64,000 bases of DNA from assembly GCF_900105385.1 (NCBI RefSeq), contig NZ_LT629772.1:1364001-1428000 (forward strand), read 5' to 3'. The position numbers were made by a program, and so were the translations under genes. The DNA is from Microlunatus soli. Its GTDB lineage: Bacteria; Actinomycetota; Actinomycetes; Propionibacteriales; Propionibacteriaceae. How positions within the stretch are numbered: the stretch's first letter is position 1; each line of letters begins with the position of its first letter. The notes under the pieces were generated by a model, which saw only the letters and a list, made by a program, of their open reading frames with translations, searched no databases and was not told where the DNA came from. Below, piece after piece: positions 37,011 to 45,995 of the stretch.

Positions 37011-37931
37011 TCACTGCTTGACGGCGCCGGCCATTCCTTCGATGAAGTGTCGTTGGAAGACCAGGAACACCACGATCACCGGGATCAGGCTGATCGTGCT
37101 TGCTGCCGACATCTGCGAGTAGTTGGTCAGATTCTCGCCCTGGAAGGAATAAAGCCCGACGGCCAGCGTCTGCAGCTCCGGTTTGCTCAGCGTTAGAACC
37201 AGCGGGATCAGGAAGCTGTTCCAGCTCGCGATGAACTGCAGGATGACCACAGTTGCGGTGACCGGCATCGCCAATGGCCAGTAGATCCGGGCGAAGATCC
37301 TGAAGTAGCCGGCACCGTCCAACATCGCCGACTCCTCCAGCGAGTCGGGCAGCTGGCTGAAGTAGCCCGCGTACAACAGCAGCTGGATGATGTGGGCGCC
37401 GCCGACCTCTGCCAGGATGATCCCGAAGAGATTTCCGTCAAGGTGCAGTGCGAAGATCAGATCGACCACCGGAATGATCGTGTAGCCGTGCGGCAGCACC
37501 ACCAGTGCGGCCAGTACGCCGATCACGATCCGCTTGCCGGGGAACTGTTTTCGGCCCAGCGCGTAGCCCATCATCGATGTCACCAACACCGTGATGATCA
37601 CGCCGAGGACGGAGACGATCACGCTGTTCAGGAACAGCCGACCGACGTTCCCCTCGCCCCACACGGTGCTGTAGTTGTCGAAAAAGAACTTCGTCGGGAT
37701 CAGGCCGAGCCCGGAGAACACCGCACCGTTGGGTTTGACCGAGGACGACATCATCCACAGGAACGGGTAGATCCAGAGCAGCCCGAGCACGATCAGGATG
37801 ACGTGGGTGAAGGTCAGCCGGACCCGTTGCCGGGTCGGCATCCGGCGCCGACCGTCGCGCCGACGCGCCCGGAGCCCTACTCGATCCCGATCGGTGGCAC
37901 GAGTCACGGTCGCCACTCGTTCGGCGGTCAT
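37011..37931 (-). CDS. CUT1 sugar ABC permease, MalG type
   Basis: The 306-residue permease has an arginine-rich N-terminus, six spans starting at LTFTHVILIVLGLLWIYPFL and the EAA loop SLEESAMLDGAGYFRIFARI. ATG 37931 overlaps the stop of the partner permease gene as ATGA, so I prefer it to longer frames. The GH2 gene follows after 22 bases. Confidence 0.9.
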   Translation of the reverse strand: MTAERVATVTRATDRDRVGLRARRRDGRRRMPTRQRVRLTFTHVILIVLGLLWIYPFLWMMSSSVKPNGAVFSGLGLIPTKFFFDNYSTVWGEGNVGRLFLNSVIVSVLGVIITVLVTSMMGYALGRKQFPGKRIVIGVLAALVVLPHGYTIIPVVDLIFALHLDGNLFGIILAEVGGAHIIQLLLYAGYFSQLPDSLEESAMLDGAGYFRIFARIYWPLAMPVTATVVILQFIASWNSFLIPLVLTLSKPELQTLAVGLYSFQGENLTNYSQMSAASTISLIPVIVVFLVFQRHFIEGMAGAVKQ

Positions 37932-38902
37932 CGTTGTCCCTGCCTGATCTTGCGCAGCATCAGTGCTTGACTGATGCCGAAGACCATCAGGGCCAGGCCG
38001 AAGAGCACGCCGGCGGCCGAGGCGTAGCCCAGTCGCTGGATCGAGGTGGCACCGGCGTCGGAGGTGCCGAACGCCATCCGGTAGATGAACAGTTCCATCA
38101 ACTCGGAGGCGAAGTAGGGACCGCCGCCGGTGAGTGTCTGGAAGAACGCGAACACCTGCAGGTTTCCGGCCGTCACGATCAGCGTGATGATGATCGCGAA
38201 CGGCTTCAGGATCGGCAAGGTGATGTAGCGGAACCGTCGGAACGGGCCTGCACCGTCGACCTGCGCGGCTTCGGCCAGCTCGTTCGGCACCGTCTGCAGC
38301 CCGGCCAGCCAGTAGATCATCGGCTGACCGACCCACTTCCAGACGAAGATCCCGATTGCCGTCCAGAGCACGATCCGTGGGTCACCCAGGAAGTCGATCG
38401 GGCGGTCGATGATCCCCAGCCCCATCAGTACCTGATTGGGCGGGCTGTTGAACGCCGAGAACAGGAAGCTCATCACGATGCTGACGATCGCGGTCGTCGT
38501 CACCACGGGAATGAAGATGACTGCTCGGTAAACGCTGCGGAGCCGCAGTGACCGGTCGTTCAGCACCATCGCGATCAACAGCCCCAGCAGCAGCTCGATC
38601 GGCGTTGCCACCACCGTGAACAGGATCGAGCGGCCGAAGGCGCGCCAGAAGAAGGGGTCCCTGGCGAGTTCGGCGAAGTTGGCGAACCCGACGAAGTACT
38701 TGTCGGCGGAGAACCCGTCCCAGTCCAACGCGGAGTAGTACCAGGACATCACGAGTGGATAGACCGAGAACATCGCGGTCAGCACCACACCGGGCAGGAT
38801 CAGCAGATAGGTCTGGCGCGCGGACCAGACCCGTCGCCCCAGGCCGTCGCGTTGCGGGGACACGGAGCCCCGCGCTGCGAGCTGTGACAGCGTCGACGTC
38901 AT
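37928..38902 (-). CDS. CUT1 sugar ABC permease, MalF type
   Basis: This permease has 324 aa, with six spans from TYLLILPGVVLTAMFSVYP and the EAA loop ELAEAAQVDGAGPFRRFRYI. It starts six bases after the binding-protein stop and is translationally coupled to the MalG-type gene. Confidence 0.9.
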   Translation of the reverse strand: MTSTLSQLAARGSVSPQRDGLGRRVWSARQTYLLILPGVVLTAMFSVYPLVMSWYYSALDWDGFSADKYFVGFANFAELARDPFFWRAFGRSILFTVVATPIELLLGLLIAMVLNDRSLRLRSVYRAVIFIPVVTTTAIVSIVMSFLFSAFNSPPNQVLMGLGIIDRPIDFLGDPRIVLWTAIGIFVWKWVGQPMIYWLAGLQTVPNELAEAAQVDGAGPFRRFRYITLPILKPFAIIITLIVTAGNLQVFAFFQTLTGGGPYFASELMELFIYRMAFGTSDAGATSIQRLGYASAAGVLFGLALMVFGISQALMLRKIRQGQR

Positions 38903-38908
38903 CCGGCG

Positions 38909-40465
38909 CTACTTCGCGAACGGCTTGTCATAAGGCTTCTTCGGATCCCAGTCGGAGAACACCCAGTCCTCACGGGACACCTTGGCGCCCCGTTTGTTGG
39001 CCGTCGCGATGGCCTCGTCGAGCGACCGGTTCGCCCGATCCTGGAGGTCGGCCATCGCGTCTTTGACACTGCTCTTGATCTGCTTGGTGATCAGACCGAG
39101 GCAGACGTCGCCCAGATCGGGTTGCAGCGGCTTCTGCACCTCATAGACCCGCTCCACTTGGGGATTGCGGACCGAGGGCTCCGGAGCGAGCACCGAGTAC
39201 TGGGAGTTGATCTCCATCGCCTTGGAATCCAACTCGGTCAGATCGGCCTTGGCGATCGCGTCAGGGAACGCTGCCGGATCAGCGGCCCCGTCAATGCTCG
39301 CCCACTGCGCCTGCCCGTCGGTCGAACCGAGATAGGAGATCACGTCGGCGACCACTTCACCGACCTTGGTGTTCGGGTTGTAGAAGTAGGCGTTGCTGCC
39401 GCCCGGCGCATAGCCGACCGGCCAGATCTCCTTCGGGTTGCGCTGCGGCGGAATGGTGAAGTCGAACCCGAAGTCAGGATTCTGATCCCGCCACGGCGAG
39501 AGGTTCCACGGCCCGTGGATGATCATGCCCGCCTGTCCCTGCGGGAATCTGCCCCTCGCGTCCTGGTCCTTGTAACTCACCGAACCGGGCGCGATGCTGC
39601 CGTCGGCATAGATCGCGAGCAGGAACTCCACCGCCTCGATCGAGATCGGGTCGGTGTAATTGAACTCGCCGGTGAGCCAGTTGGTGCCGGTGATGCCGCC
39701 GTGCACACCGGCCATCTGGGCCATGACGCTGGACGGACCGGCACCGCTCTGCTGCAGCCCCATGATCGTGCCGTAGTACTTGCCCTCACCCTGCTGGGTG
39801 ATCTTCTTCAGCAGCGCCCGGAACGAGTCCCAGGTGATCGGCTCGCTGAGATCGGCCTCGGCACGCTGGATGATCTCTTTGTTGTAGAACATCAGGCTGT
39901 TGAACCGTTGCGCCGAGGTGAGCGGGAAGGCATAGGTCTTGCCTTCGAAATCGGTCTTCCCGGTGACGAAGGTGCCGGCCGGGAAGCGCTTCTTGATCTC
40001 GGCCCAGTCATCGACGATGTCGTCCCAGGCACCCACCCACTTCTCTGACACGGCCTGCCCGGTCGTCACCGTGGTCGGCAGGAAGAAGACGTCGGGGACG
40101 GTGCCGTTGCGCAGTCCCAACGTCATCGACTGGTCGATGTCCGGCCAGTTCATCGCCTTGTAATTGATCTCCACCTCTGGGTGCTTCTTCTCATATGCCG
40201 CGAAGAACTGCTTCCAGAACACCGCCTTCTGGTCACCGCTGTCGATCACCTGGAGCGTTTGTGCACCCGTGGGGAGCTTCGTGTCGGGCAATGTGAATTC
40301 GCCGCGAGCGACGTGCTGTACCTGATTGGTCATACCTGAGGTGTCGGTGCAGCCGGCGACGGCACCAACCGTCCCGAGACCTGCGAGCTGCATCATCCGC
40401 CGCCGGCTCAGCGGGAAGGGTCCTCGGTCCGTCCGAGACTGGCGTTGGGAGAAGGAAGAAGTCAT
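38909..40465 (-). CDS. CUT1-type sugar-binding lipoprotein
   Basis: This 518-residue family-1 binding protein has a Tat-style lipoprotein signal (SRRRMMQLAGLGTVGAVA then GC). It is longer than usual (about 420-450 aa) and has a basic tail rich in helices. ATG 40465 is chosen because it gives a compact signal peptide; in-frame ATG 40471, ATG 40477 and TTG 40489 are alternatives and none has a strong ribosome site. It is the first gene of the GH2/NPCBM operon and divergent from the ROK regulator. Confidence 0.85.
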   Translation of the reverse strand: MTSSFSQRQSRTDRGPFPLSRRRMMQLAGLGTVGAVAGCTDTSGMTNQVQHVARGEFTLPDTKLPTGAQTLQVIDSGDQKAVFWKQFFAAYEKKHPEVEINYKAMNWPDIDQSMTLGLRNGTVPDVFFLPTTVTTGQAVSEKWVGAWDDIVDDWAEIKKRFPAGTFVTGKTDFEGKTYAFPLTSAQRFNSLMFYNKEIIQRAEADLSEPITWDSFRALLKKITQQGEGKYYGTIMGLQQSGAGPSSVMAQMAGVHGGITGTNWLTGEFNYTDPISIEAVEFLLAIYADGSIAPGSVSYKDQDARGRFPQGQAGMIIHGPWNLSPWRDQNPDFGFDFTIPPQRNPKEIWPVGYAPGGSNAYFYNPNTKVGEVVADVISYLGSTDGQAQWASIDGAADPAAFPDAIAKADLTELDSKAMEINSQYSVLAPEPSVRNPQVERVYEVQKPLQPDLGDVCLGLITKQIKSSVKDAMADLQDRANRSLDEAIATANKRGAKVSREDWVFSDWDPKKPYDKPFAK

Positions 40466-40509
40466 GACCATCCACATCTTTGGAGACAATCGGCGCGATC
40501 GCGGATCAT

Positions 40510-40550
40510 TGTGTCACTAACAGGAACACACTCTGTCGGGATGACGTCAT
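40510..40550. promoter_or_regulatory. candidate operators between ROK regulator and GH2 operon
   Basis: TGTGT-N11-ACACA (40510-40530) and a perfect palindrome ATGACGTCAT (40541-40550) lie in the 142-base divergent gap. ROK repressors often bind such sites to control themselves and the facing sugar operon. Confidence 0.45.
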
Positions 40551-40607
40551 GTATGTCAACCTTTGGTCAGCATTACGCTTATCGCGACCACTGGAGAGGA
40601 GCCGGGA

Positions 40608-41783
40608 TTGCTAGAGCGAGGATTCGGTGCTGCCGGACCGGTGCCGCGGACCGGGGCACGTCTTGCCGACGTCCTGGTCGACTCCGGACCGACCCACCGG
40701 GCCGAGCTGGCGCGAACGCTCGGGTTGTCCAGGACCCGGATCAGCTCGGTCGTCGCCGAACTGGTCGGGCGCGGCATCCTGACCGAACTGGACGGCGCCG
40801 CCAACGACGCCATCGACGGTCGGGCCGGGCCGCGGGTTGCGCTGTCCGACCGGCTCGGCGTCGTCGCCGGCGTCCAGATCATCACCACCCACACGTCGGT
40901 CGTGGTCCAGACGGTCGCGGGCGAGCTGCTGGCGGAGCGACAACAGGATCGCCCATTGGATCCGGGAACCGGCGAGGAGCGCTTCACCATCGCGGGTCGC
41001 CTGGTCGAGGATTGTCTCGCCGAGGTCGGTAGCCCTCCGCTCGCTGCCGTCGGCGTCGGCGCCTTCGGCCAGATCGATCCGGACACCGGCGTCGTGTCCA
41101 CCCGGCCGAACGGCCTGTGGTGGGGAGTCGATCTCCGCGAGCTCAGCCGGCGGACGTTCGCTGTCCCGACCGTGTTACAGAACAACACCCGCCTGGAGGC
41201 GATGGCCGAGGCGTCCTGGGGAGCAGGCAAGGGCCTCAGTCCGGTCCTGTCGATCGGTCTCGGACGTGGCCTGACTGCCAACACTGTTGTCGACGGAATT
41301 CCGATGATCGGCGCCCACGGCGGCGGCGGCGAGCTCGGTCACACCACCATCGACATCCATGGCGAACTGTGTTCCTGCGGCGGCCGCGGCTGCCTGTGGA
41401 TGAGCGCCTCAGCAACGGCCATCGTGAATCGGCTACGGAACACGATCGGTTCCGACTGGGAGGGCATCATCGGCGCGGCCGCAGAGGGTAATCCGGCCGC
41501 GATCCATGCCTTCCTGGATGCGGCCGACGTGCTCGGCATCTCGATCGCCAGCCTGGCCAACATCATCGATCCCGCGGTGATCGTCGTCGGTGGCGACATG
41601 CTGCGGTCGACCCCCCGATTCCTGGAGCGGATCATCACCCAGGTCCATGATCATTCCCCGACCGCCGCCCGGCAGGCGCAGATCGTCCCGGCGACGTTCG
41701 GCGGCACCGGCCGGGGCGGAAGCCTGGCCGCCGCCCTGCTCGCCCGACGGCTCGCGGTGTCGTCGCTCGACCTGGGGGGCTGA
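40608..41783 (+). CDS. ROK-family transcriptional regulator
   Basis: The 391-residue protein joins an N-terminal winged helix (HRAELARTLGLSRTRISSVVAEL, about residues 30-75) to a ROK sugar-kinase-like domain (VGVGAFGQIDPDTGVV, VLSIGLGRGLTANTVVDG). The zinc motif CSCGGRGC is complete, but the usual following Glu is replaced (LWMSAS). NagC/XylR-type relatives sense a sugar and repress uptake operons. The TTG at 40608 is preceded by GGAGAGGAG at ideal spacing; the longer frame from 40563 has no such site. Confidence 0.87.
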   Translation: MLERGFGAAGPVPRTGARLADVLVDSGPTHRAELARTLGLSRTRISSVVAELVGRGILTELDGAANDAIDGRAGPRVALSDRLGVVAGVQIITTHTSVVVQTVAGELLAERQQDRPLDPGTGEERFTIAGRLVEDCLAEVGSPPLAAVGVGAFGQIDPDTGVVSTRPNGLWWGVDLRELSRRTFAVPTVLQNNTRLEAMAEASWGAGKGLSPVLSIGLGRGLTANTVVDGIPMIGAHGGGGELGHTTIDIHGELCSCGGRGCLWMSASATAIVNRLRNTIGSDWEGIIGAAAEGNPAAIHAFLDAADVLGISIASLANIIDPAVIVVGGDMLRSTPRFLERIITQVHDHSPTAARQAQIVPATFGGTGRGGSLAAALLARRLAVSSLDLGG

Positions 41784-41849
41784 GTTCCGACGACACGCCG
41801 CATCGTCCGGCATGTGGCCCCCGATTCCCAGATTCCGGACGGCGAGGAG

Positions 41850-41861
41850 CAAAATGGTGCC
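41850..41861 (+). promoter_or_regulatory. -10-like hexamer placing a leaderless start for ilvD
   Basis: CAAAAT (41850-41855) is followed by GGTGCC and then GTG 41862. The same AATGGTSSSGTG arrangement precedes two other genes in the window (47382, 59988). Confidence 0.45.
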
Positions 41862-43712
41862 GTGTCCAGACCACTTCGTTCAGCAACCTCCACCTCCGGA
41901 CGCAACATGGCCGGCGCTCGCGCACTCTGGCGCGCGACCGGCATGGGCGACAACGACTTCGGCAAGCCGATCGTCGCGATCGCCAACTCGTTCACCGAGT
42001 TCGTCCCCGGCCACGTGCACCTGCGCAATCTCGGCGCACTGGTGGCCGATTCGGTACGGGAGGCCGGCGGGGTTGCCAAGGAGTTCAACACCATTGCGGT
42101 CGACGACGGCATCGCAATGGGCCACGGCGGCATGCTCTACTCGCTGCCCAGCCGGGAACTGATCGCCGACGCGGTCGAGTACATGGTGCAGGCGCACTGC
42201 GCGGACGCCCTGGTCTGCATCTCCAACTGCGACAAGATCACTCCGGGCATGCTGTTGGCCGCACTGCGCCTGAACATCCCGGTGATCTTCGTCTCCGGCG
42301 GACCGATGGAGGCCGGCAAGATCGTCGCGGTCGACGGTGTCGCACGCCCGAAGTTGGATCTGATCGACGCCATGGTCGCCTCCGCCGACGCGAAGGTCAG
42401 CGACGCCGAGCTCAGCCAGATCGAGCAGTCGGCCTGTCCGACCTGCGGTTCCTGCTCCGGCATGTTCACCGCCAACTCGATGAACTGCCTGACCGAGGCG
42501 ATCGGGCTGGCGTTGCCGGGCAACGGCTCGACGCTGGCCACTCACGCCGCCCGCCGCCAGCTGTTCGTCGATGCCGGCACCAAGATCGTTGATCTTGCCC
42601 GTCGCTACTACGAGGACGAGGACGATTCCGTGCTGCCGCGCGCGATCGCCGGCCGCGAGGCTTTCGAGAACGCCTTCGCCCTCGACGTGGCGATGGGTGG
42701 TTCGACCAACACTGTGCTGCATCTGCTGGCCGCGGCACGGGAGGCCGAACTGGAGTTCACGGTCTCCGACATCGACGCGATCTCCCGGAAGGTGCCCTGC
42801 CTGTCCAAGGTCGCGCCGAACACCCAGAAGTACCACATGGAGGACGTCCACCGGGCAGGCGGCATCCCGGCCATCCTCGGCGAGCTGAGCCGGGCCGACC
42901 TGCTGCACACCGACATCCCCCGGGTGGATGCGCCGTCGATGAAGGATTGGCTGGCCGAGTGGGACATCCGCAGCGGTACGGCCTCGGAGCGCGCGCTCGA
43001 GCTCTACCACGCGGCGCCGGGCGGGGTCCGGACCACCGAGCCGTTCTCCACCGAGAATCGGTGGGAGTCGCTGGACACCGACGCCGCGGACGGCTGCATC
43101 CGCGATGTTGATCATGCCTACTCCGCCGACGGCGGGCTGTGCATCCTGTTCGGCAACATCGCCGTCGACGGTTGCGTGGTGAAGACCGCGGGCGTCCCCG
43201 ACAATGTCCTGAAGTTCACCGGCACCGCCAAGGTCTACGAATCCCAGGAGGCGGCCGTCGACGGCATCCTGGCCGGTGAGGTGACCGAGGGCACCGTCGT
43301 GGTGATCAGGTACGAGGGCCCCAAGGGCGGGCCGGGGATGCAGGAGATGCTCTACCCGACCTCCTTCCTGAAGGGCCGTGGACTGGGCCAGTCCTGCGCA
43401 CTGATCACCGACGGCCGCTTCTCCGGTGGGACCAGCGGTCTGTCCATCGGCCACGTTTCTCCCGAGGCCGCCGGCGGCGGCCTGATCGCCTTGGTCGAGG
43501 ACGGTGACGAGATCGCAATCGACATCCCTAACCGGAGCATCGAGCTACTCGTCTCCGACGAGGTGCTGGCCGATCGGAAGATCACCGAGGAGAAGCGGGA
43601 GAAGCCGTACACCCCGGTCGATCGGGAACGGGTCGTGTCCCGCGCCCTGCGTGCCTACGCCTCGATGGCGACCGCCGCCTCCGATGGTGCGTATCGCTAC
43701 GTCCCGGAGTGA
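41862..43712 (+). CDS. ilvD: dihydroxy-acid dehydratase
   Basis: This enzyme of valine and isoleucine synthesis converts dihydroxy acids to 2-keto acids with an iron-sulfur cluster. Length from GTG 41862 is 616 aa, equal to the E. coli protein. Cluster cysteines lie in [11 protein letters not shown] and [34 protein letters not shown] and the late [19 protein letters not shown] complete the family pattern. I prefer GTG 41862 to ATG 41814 because family proteins start there and a leaderless promoter fits. Its place among sugar genes leaves open a role as a sugar-acid dehydratase of the same IlvD/Edd family, but the sequence favours true IlvD. Confidence 0.92.
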   Translation: MSRPLRSATSTSGRNMAGARALWRATGMGDNDFGKPIVAIANSFTEFVPGHVHLRNLGALVADSVREAGGVAKEFNTIAVDDGIAMGHGGMLYSLPSRELIADAVEYMVQAHCADALVCISNCDKITPGMLLAALRLNIPVIFVSGGPMEAGKIVAVDGVARPKLDLIDAMVASADAKVSDAELSQIEQSACPTCGSCSGMFTANSMNCLTEAIGLALPGNGSTLATHAARRQLFVDAGTKIVDLARRYYEDEDDSVLPRAIAGREAFENAFALDVAMGGSTNTVLHLLAAAREAELEFTVSDIDAISRKVPCLSKVAPNTQKYHMEDVHRAGGIPAILGELSRADLLHTDIPRVDAPSMKDWLAEWDIRSGTASERALELYHAAPGGVRTTEPFSTENRWESLDTDAADGCIRDVDHAYSADGGLCILFGNIAVDGCVVKTAGVPDNVLKFTGTAKVYESQEAAVDGILAGEVTEGTVVVIRYEGPKGGPGMQEMLYPTSFLKGRGLGQSCALITDGRFSGGTSGLSIGHVSPEAAGGGLIALVEDGDEIAIDIPNRSIELLVSDEVLADRKITEEKREKPYTPVDRERVVSRALRAYASMATAASDGAYRYVPE

Positions 43713-43735
43713 TCTCTCTGCCCCAACGCCTCATC

Positions 43736-43768
43736 GCCCGTCGCCGGAATCCTCCGGCGGCGGGCTTT
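43736..43768 (+). terminator. terminator after ilvD
   Basis: A 13-bp stem with one G-T pair (GCCCGTCGCCGGA with TCCGGCGGCGGGC), loop ATCC, is followed by TTT. It begins 24 bases after the ilvD stop. Confidence 0.8.
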
Positions 43769-44160
43769 CCATTGCGCGGCGGAGCAGATCGGCCGCAGTT
43801 GTCGAGATCACCATCGTCGTGGCCACCACGAGATGACCGGCGTCGGATCCCGGCGCCGCAACACCGGGATGCCGACATCGTCCTCGAAGGGCCGGGGATC
43901 GGTTTCGGCGGCACCGTCGCCCTGATATCGGACTCCGGTCGAAGAGGCCCGGACCGCTACGGCTGGGGGGTGGTCACCGGCGCCGCCGCACTCGCCGTCG
44001 TCGACGGCTGACCAAGATCATCGGCGGAACGACAACGTTTCAACGATTGTCGAGGTGGACGAGAACGATCGGCGCGCCGTACGTTGAAAACCAACGCCGC
44101 GTGAACAATGCATGAATAGAATCACCTGCGGCTCATCGGCATCGAACGGGAGGGGATGAG
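43769..44160. other. non-coding stretch before the glycerol-phosphate-type importer
   Basis: No recognisable gene is seen in 392 bases. Weak open frames exist on both strands (for example plus 43709-44011, minus ending near 43730), but they cross the ilvD terminator and have no known motif. The distal third is more AT-rich and holds promoter-like signals: CGACAA-N11-TTGTCG (44030-44052), TTGAAA (44084-44089) and TAGAAT (44117-44122). Confidence 0.4.
44030..44052. promoter_or_regulatory. candidate operator of the UgpABE-like operon
   Basis: CGACAA-N11-TTGTCG is a 6-bp inverted repeat about 110 bases before GTG 44161; the AACGTT inside it is itself palindromic, which recalls LacI-type sites. 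No LacI gene lies within the window. Confidence 0.4.
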
Positions 44161-45099
44161 GTGACCGCAACGACGCCGTCGCTGGATCCGGCGCAGCACG
44201 CCGATCGCAGCATGTCGCGGCGAAGACTTCGACGACGCGAGTATCTGCTCTTTCTGGCTTTCATCGCACCGAACGTGATCTTGCTGGCGGTGTTCGCCTA
44301 CTGGCCGGTGCTCTACAACGCCTACCTGTCGATGACCAGCTGGAATCTGCTGTCGGAGACCAAGCCCTGGATCTGGTTCGCCAACTACGTCGACATGTTC
44401 ACCGATCCGGAGTTCGGCGCGGTGGTCTGGCACACCATCGTCTTCTCCGGTGGCATCGTGATCATCTCGATCATCCTCGGCCTCGCGGTGGCGATCCTGC
44501 TCGATCAGAAGCTCCGCGGCCGCAATCTGGTCCGTACCTTCTCCTTCGCACCGCACATCGTCTCCGGCGCCGCCGTCGGCACCATCTGGCTCTACATCTT
44601 CGATCCGAGCTACGGCCTGTTGAAGGTGCTGTTGCAGGCCGTCGGCGTCACCTCACCGGCCTGGATGACCGACTCCGCCTGGGCGCTTCCGGGTCTGATC
44701 ATCGTCTACGTCTGGAAGACCGCCGGCTTCATCGCGGTGATCTATCTCGCCGGCCTGCAAGGATTGCCGAACGACCTGTACGAGGCCGCCAAGATCGACC
44801 GGGCCGGCCCGATCACCACCTTCTTCCGGATCACGTTGCCGCTGCTGTCACCGGTGACCTTCTTCGTGGTCGTCACCTCGATCATCGGGAGCTTCCAGGC
44901 CTTCGACGTGATCGCCGTGATGACCGAGGGCGGCCCGGGCACCGCGACGACGACGCTGTCTTGGTATGTCTACGAGCAGGCGTTCCAGGCGTTCGACGCC
45001 GGACACGCCGGAGCGGGAGCCATGATCATGTTCGTGCTGCTGGTGCTGATCACCGCGGCCCAGGCCCGCTTCACCCGGAATCGGGTGCATTACCAGTGA
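44161..45099 (+). CDS. CUT1 ABC permease, UgpA/MalF type
   Basis: The permease has 312 aa with six spans from EYLLFLAFIAPNVILLAVF. The EAA loop is DLYEAAKIDRAGPITTFFRI, where Arg stands in place of the usual Gly after Asp. GTG 44161 has GGGAGGGG upstream, and the stop overlaps the next gene by GTGA. With the UgpB-like binding protein it forms an importer likely for a phosphorylated or small polyol-type compound. Confidence 0.9.
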   Translation: MTATTPSLDPAQHADRSMSRRRLRRREYLLFLAFIAPNVILLAVFAYWPVLYNAYLSMTSWNLLSETKPWIWFANYVDMFTDPEFGAVVWHTIVFSGGIVIISIILGLAVAILLDQKLRGRNLVRTFSFAPHIVSGAAVGTIWLYIFDPSYGLLKVLLQAVGVTSPAWMTDSAWALPGLIIVYVWKTAGFIAVIYLAGLQGLPNDLYEAAKIDRAGPITTFFRITLPLLSPVTFFVVVTSIIGSFQAFDVIAVMTEGGPGTATTTLSWYVYEQAFQAFDAGHAGAGAMIMFVLLVLITAAQARFTRNRVHYQ

Positions 45100-45995
45100 C
45101 CGCGCCCGCAACGCTGCAGACCGCAGCCCCGGCCGACGAACAGCTCAGTCGTCCCGCAGGACGTCGCCGCAACGGCGGCGTCGTCGGCAAGATCATCCTC
45201 TACCTGGCCCTGGTGGTGGTCGGGCTGGCCGCGATCATCCCCGTCTACTGGTTGCTAAGCTCCTCGGTGAAGCCGTCCGGAGAGATCTTCATCTTCCCGC
45301 CGAAGTGGTTCCCCACCGAGTTCCACTGGGAGAATTTCGTCGACGCCTGGAAGTCGGCGCCGTTCGGCCGGATGTACATCAACTCCTTCATCGTCACCGT
45401 GGTCGGGATGGCCGGTGAGATCTGCGTCGCGGTGCTGAGCTCGTACGCGTTCGTCTTCCTGAACTTCCCCCGGAAGAACCTGATCTTCGGCATCTTCCTC
45501 GGCGCCATGATGGTGCCCGGCACCGTGGTGCTGTTGCCCAACTACATGACTGTCGCGCAACTCGGCTGGGTGAACACCTACGCCGGTCTGATCGTGCCCG
45601 GCTTCGGCAGCGTCTTCGCGATGTTCCTGCTCCGCCAGCACATGATGACCCTGCCCAAGGAGATCAATGAGGCGGCCAGAGTCGACGGCGCCGGCCATCT
45701 GAGGGTGCTCTGGACAATCGTGCTGCCACTGTCCAAGCCGATGGTGGTGACGGTGATGATCGTCAGCCTGGTGACCAAGTGGAACGACTTCATCTGGCCG
45801 CTGATCGTCACCAACACCGACAACATGCGGGTGCTGCCGGTCGGGTTGCTGATGTTGAAGAGCGACGAGGGCTACGTCAACTGGGGTGCGGTGATGGCGG
45901 CGACCTGTTTCGTCGTCGTCCCGGTGTTGATCGTCTTCTTCATCGCGCAGCGCCAGATCGTGGCCGGTCTGACACAGGGGGCGACCAAGGGATGA
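45096..45995 (+). CDS. CUT1 ABC permease, UgpE/MalG type
   Basis: This permease has 299 aa from GTG 45096, which overlaps the stop of the preceding gene. It has six spans from IILYLALVVVGLAAIIPVYW, and the EAA loop is EINEAARVDGAGHLRVLWTI. Its stop overlaps the binding-protein gene as ATGA, so the three genes are coupled. Confidence 0.9.
   Translation: MTAPATLQTAAPADEQLSRPAGRRRNGGVVGKIILYLALVVVGLAAIIPVYWLLSSSVKPSGEIFIFPPKWFPTEFHWENFVDAWKSAPFGRMYINSFIVTVVGMAGEICVAVLSSYAFVFLNFPRKNLIFGIFLGAMMVPGTVVLLPNYMTVAQLGWVNTYAGLIVPGFGSVFAMFLLRQHMMTLPKEINEAARVDGAGHLRVLWTIVLPLSKPMVVTVMIVSLVTKWNDFIWPLIVTNTDNMRVLPVGLLMLKSDEGYVNWGAVMAATCFVVVPVLIVFFIAQRQIVAGLTQGATKG

Noticed and set aside
43709-44011. Possible 100-codon gene overlapping the ilvD stop
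   Set aside because: The ilvD terminator lies inside it, and no motif or ribosome site is seen.
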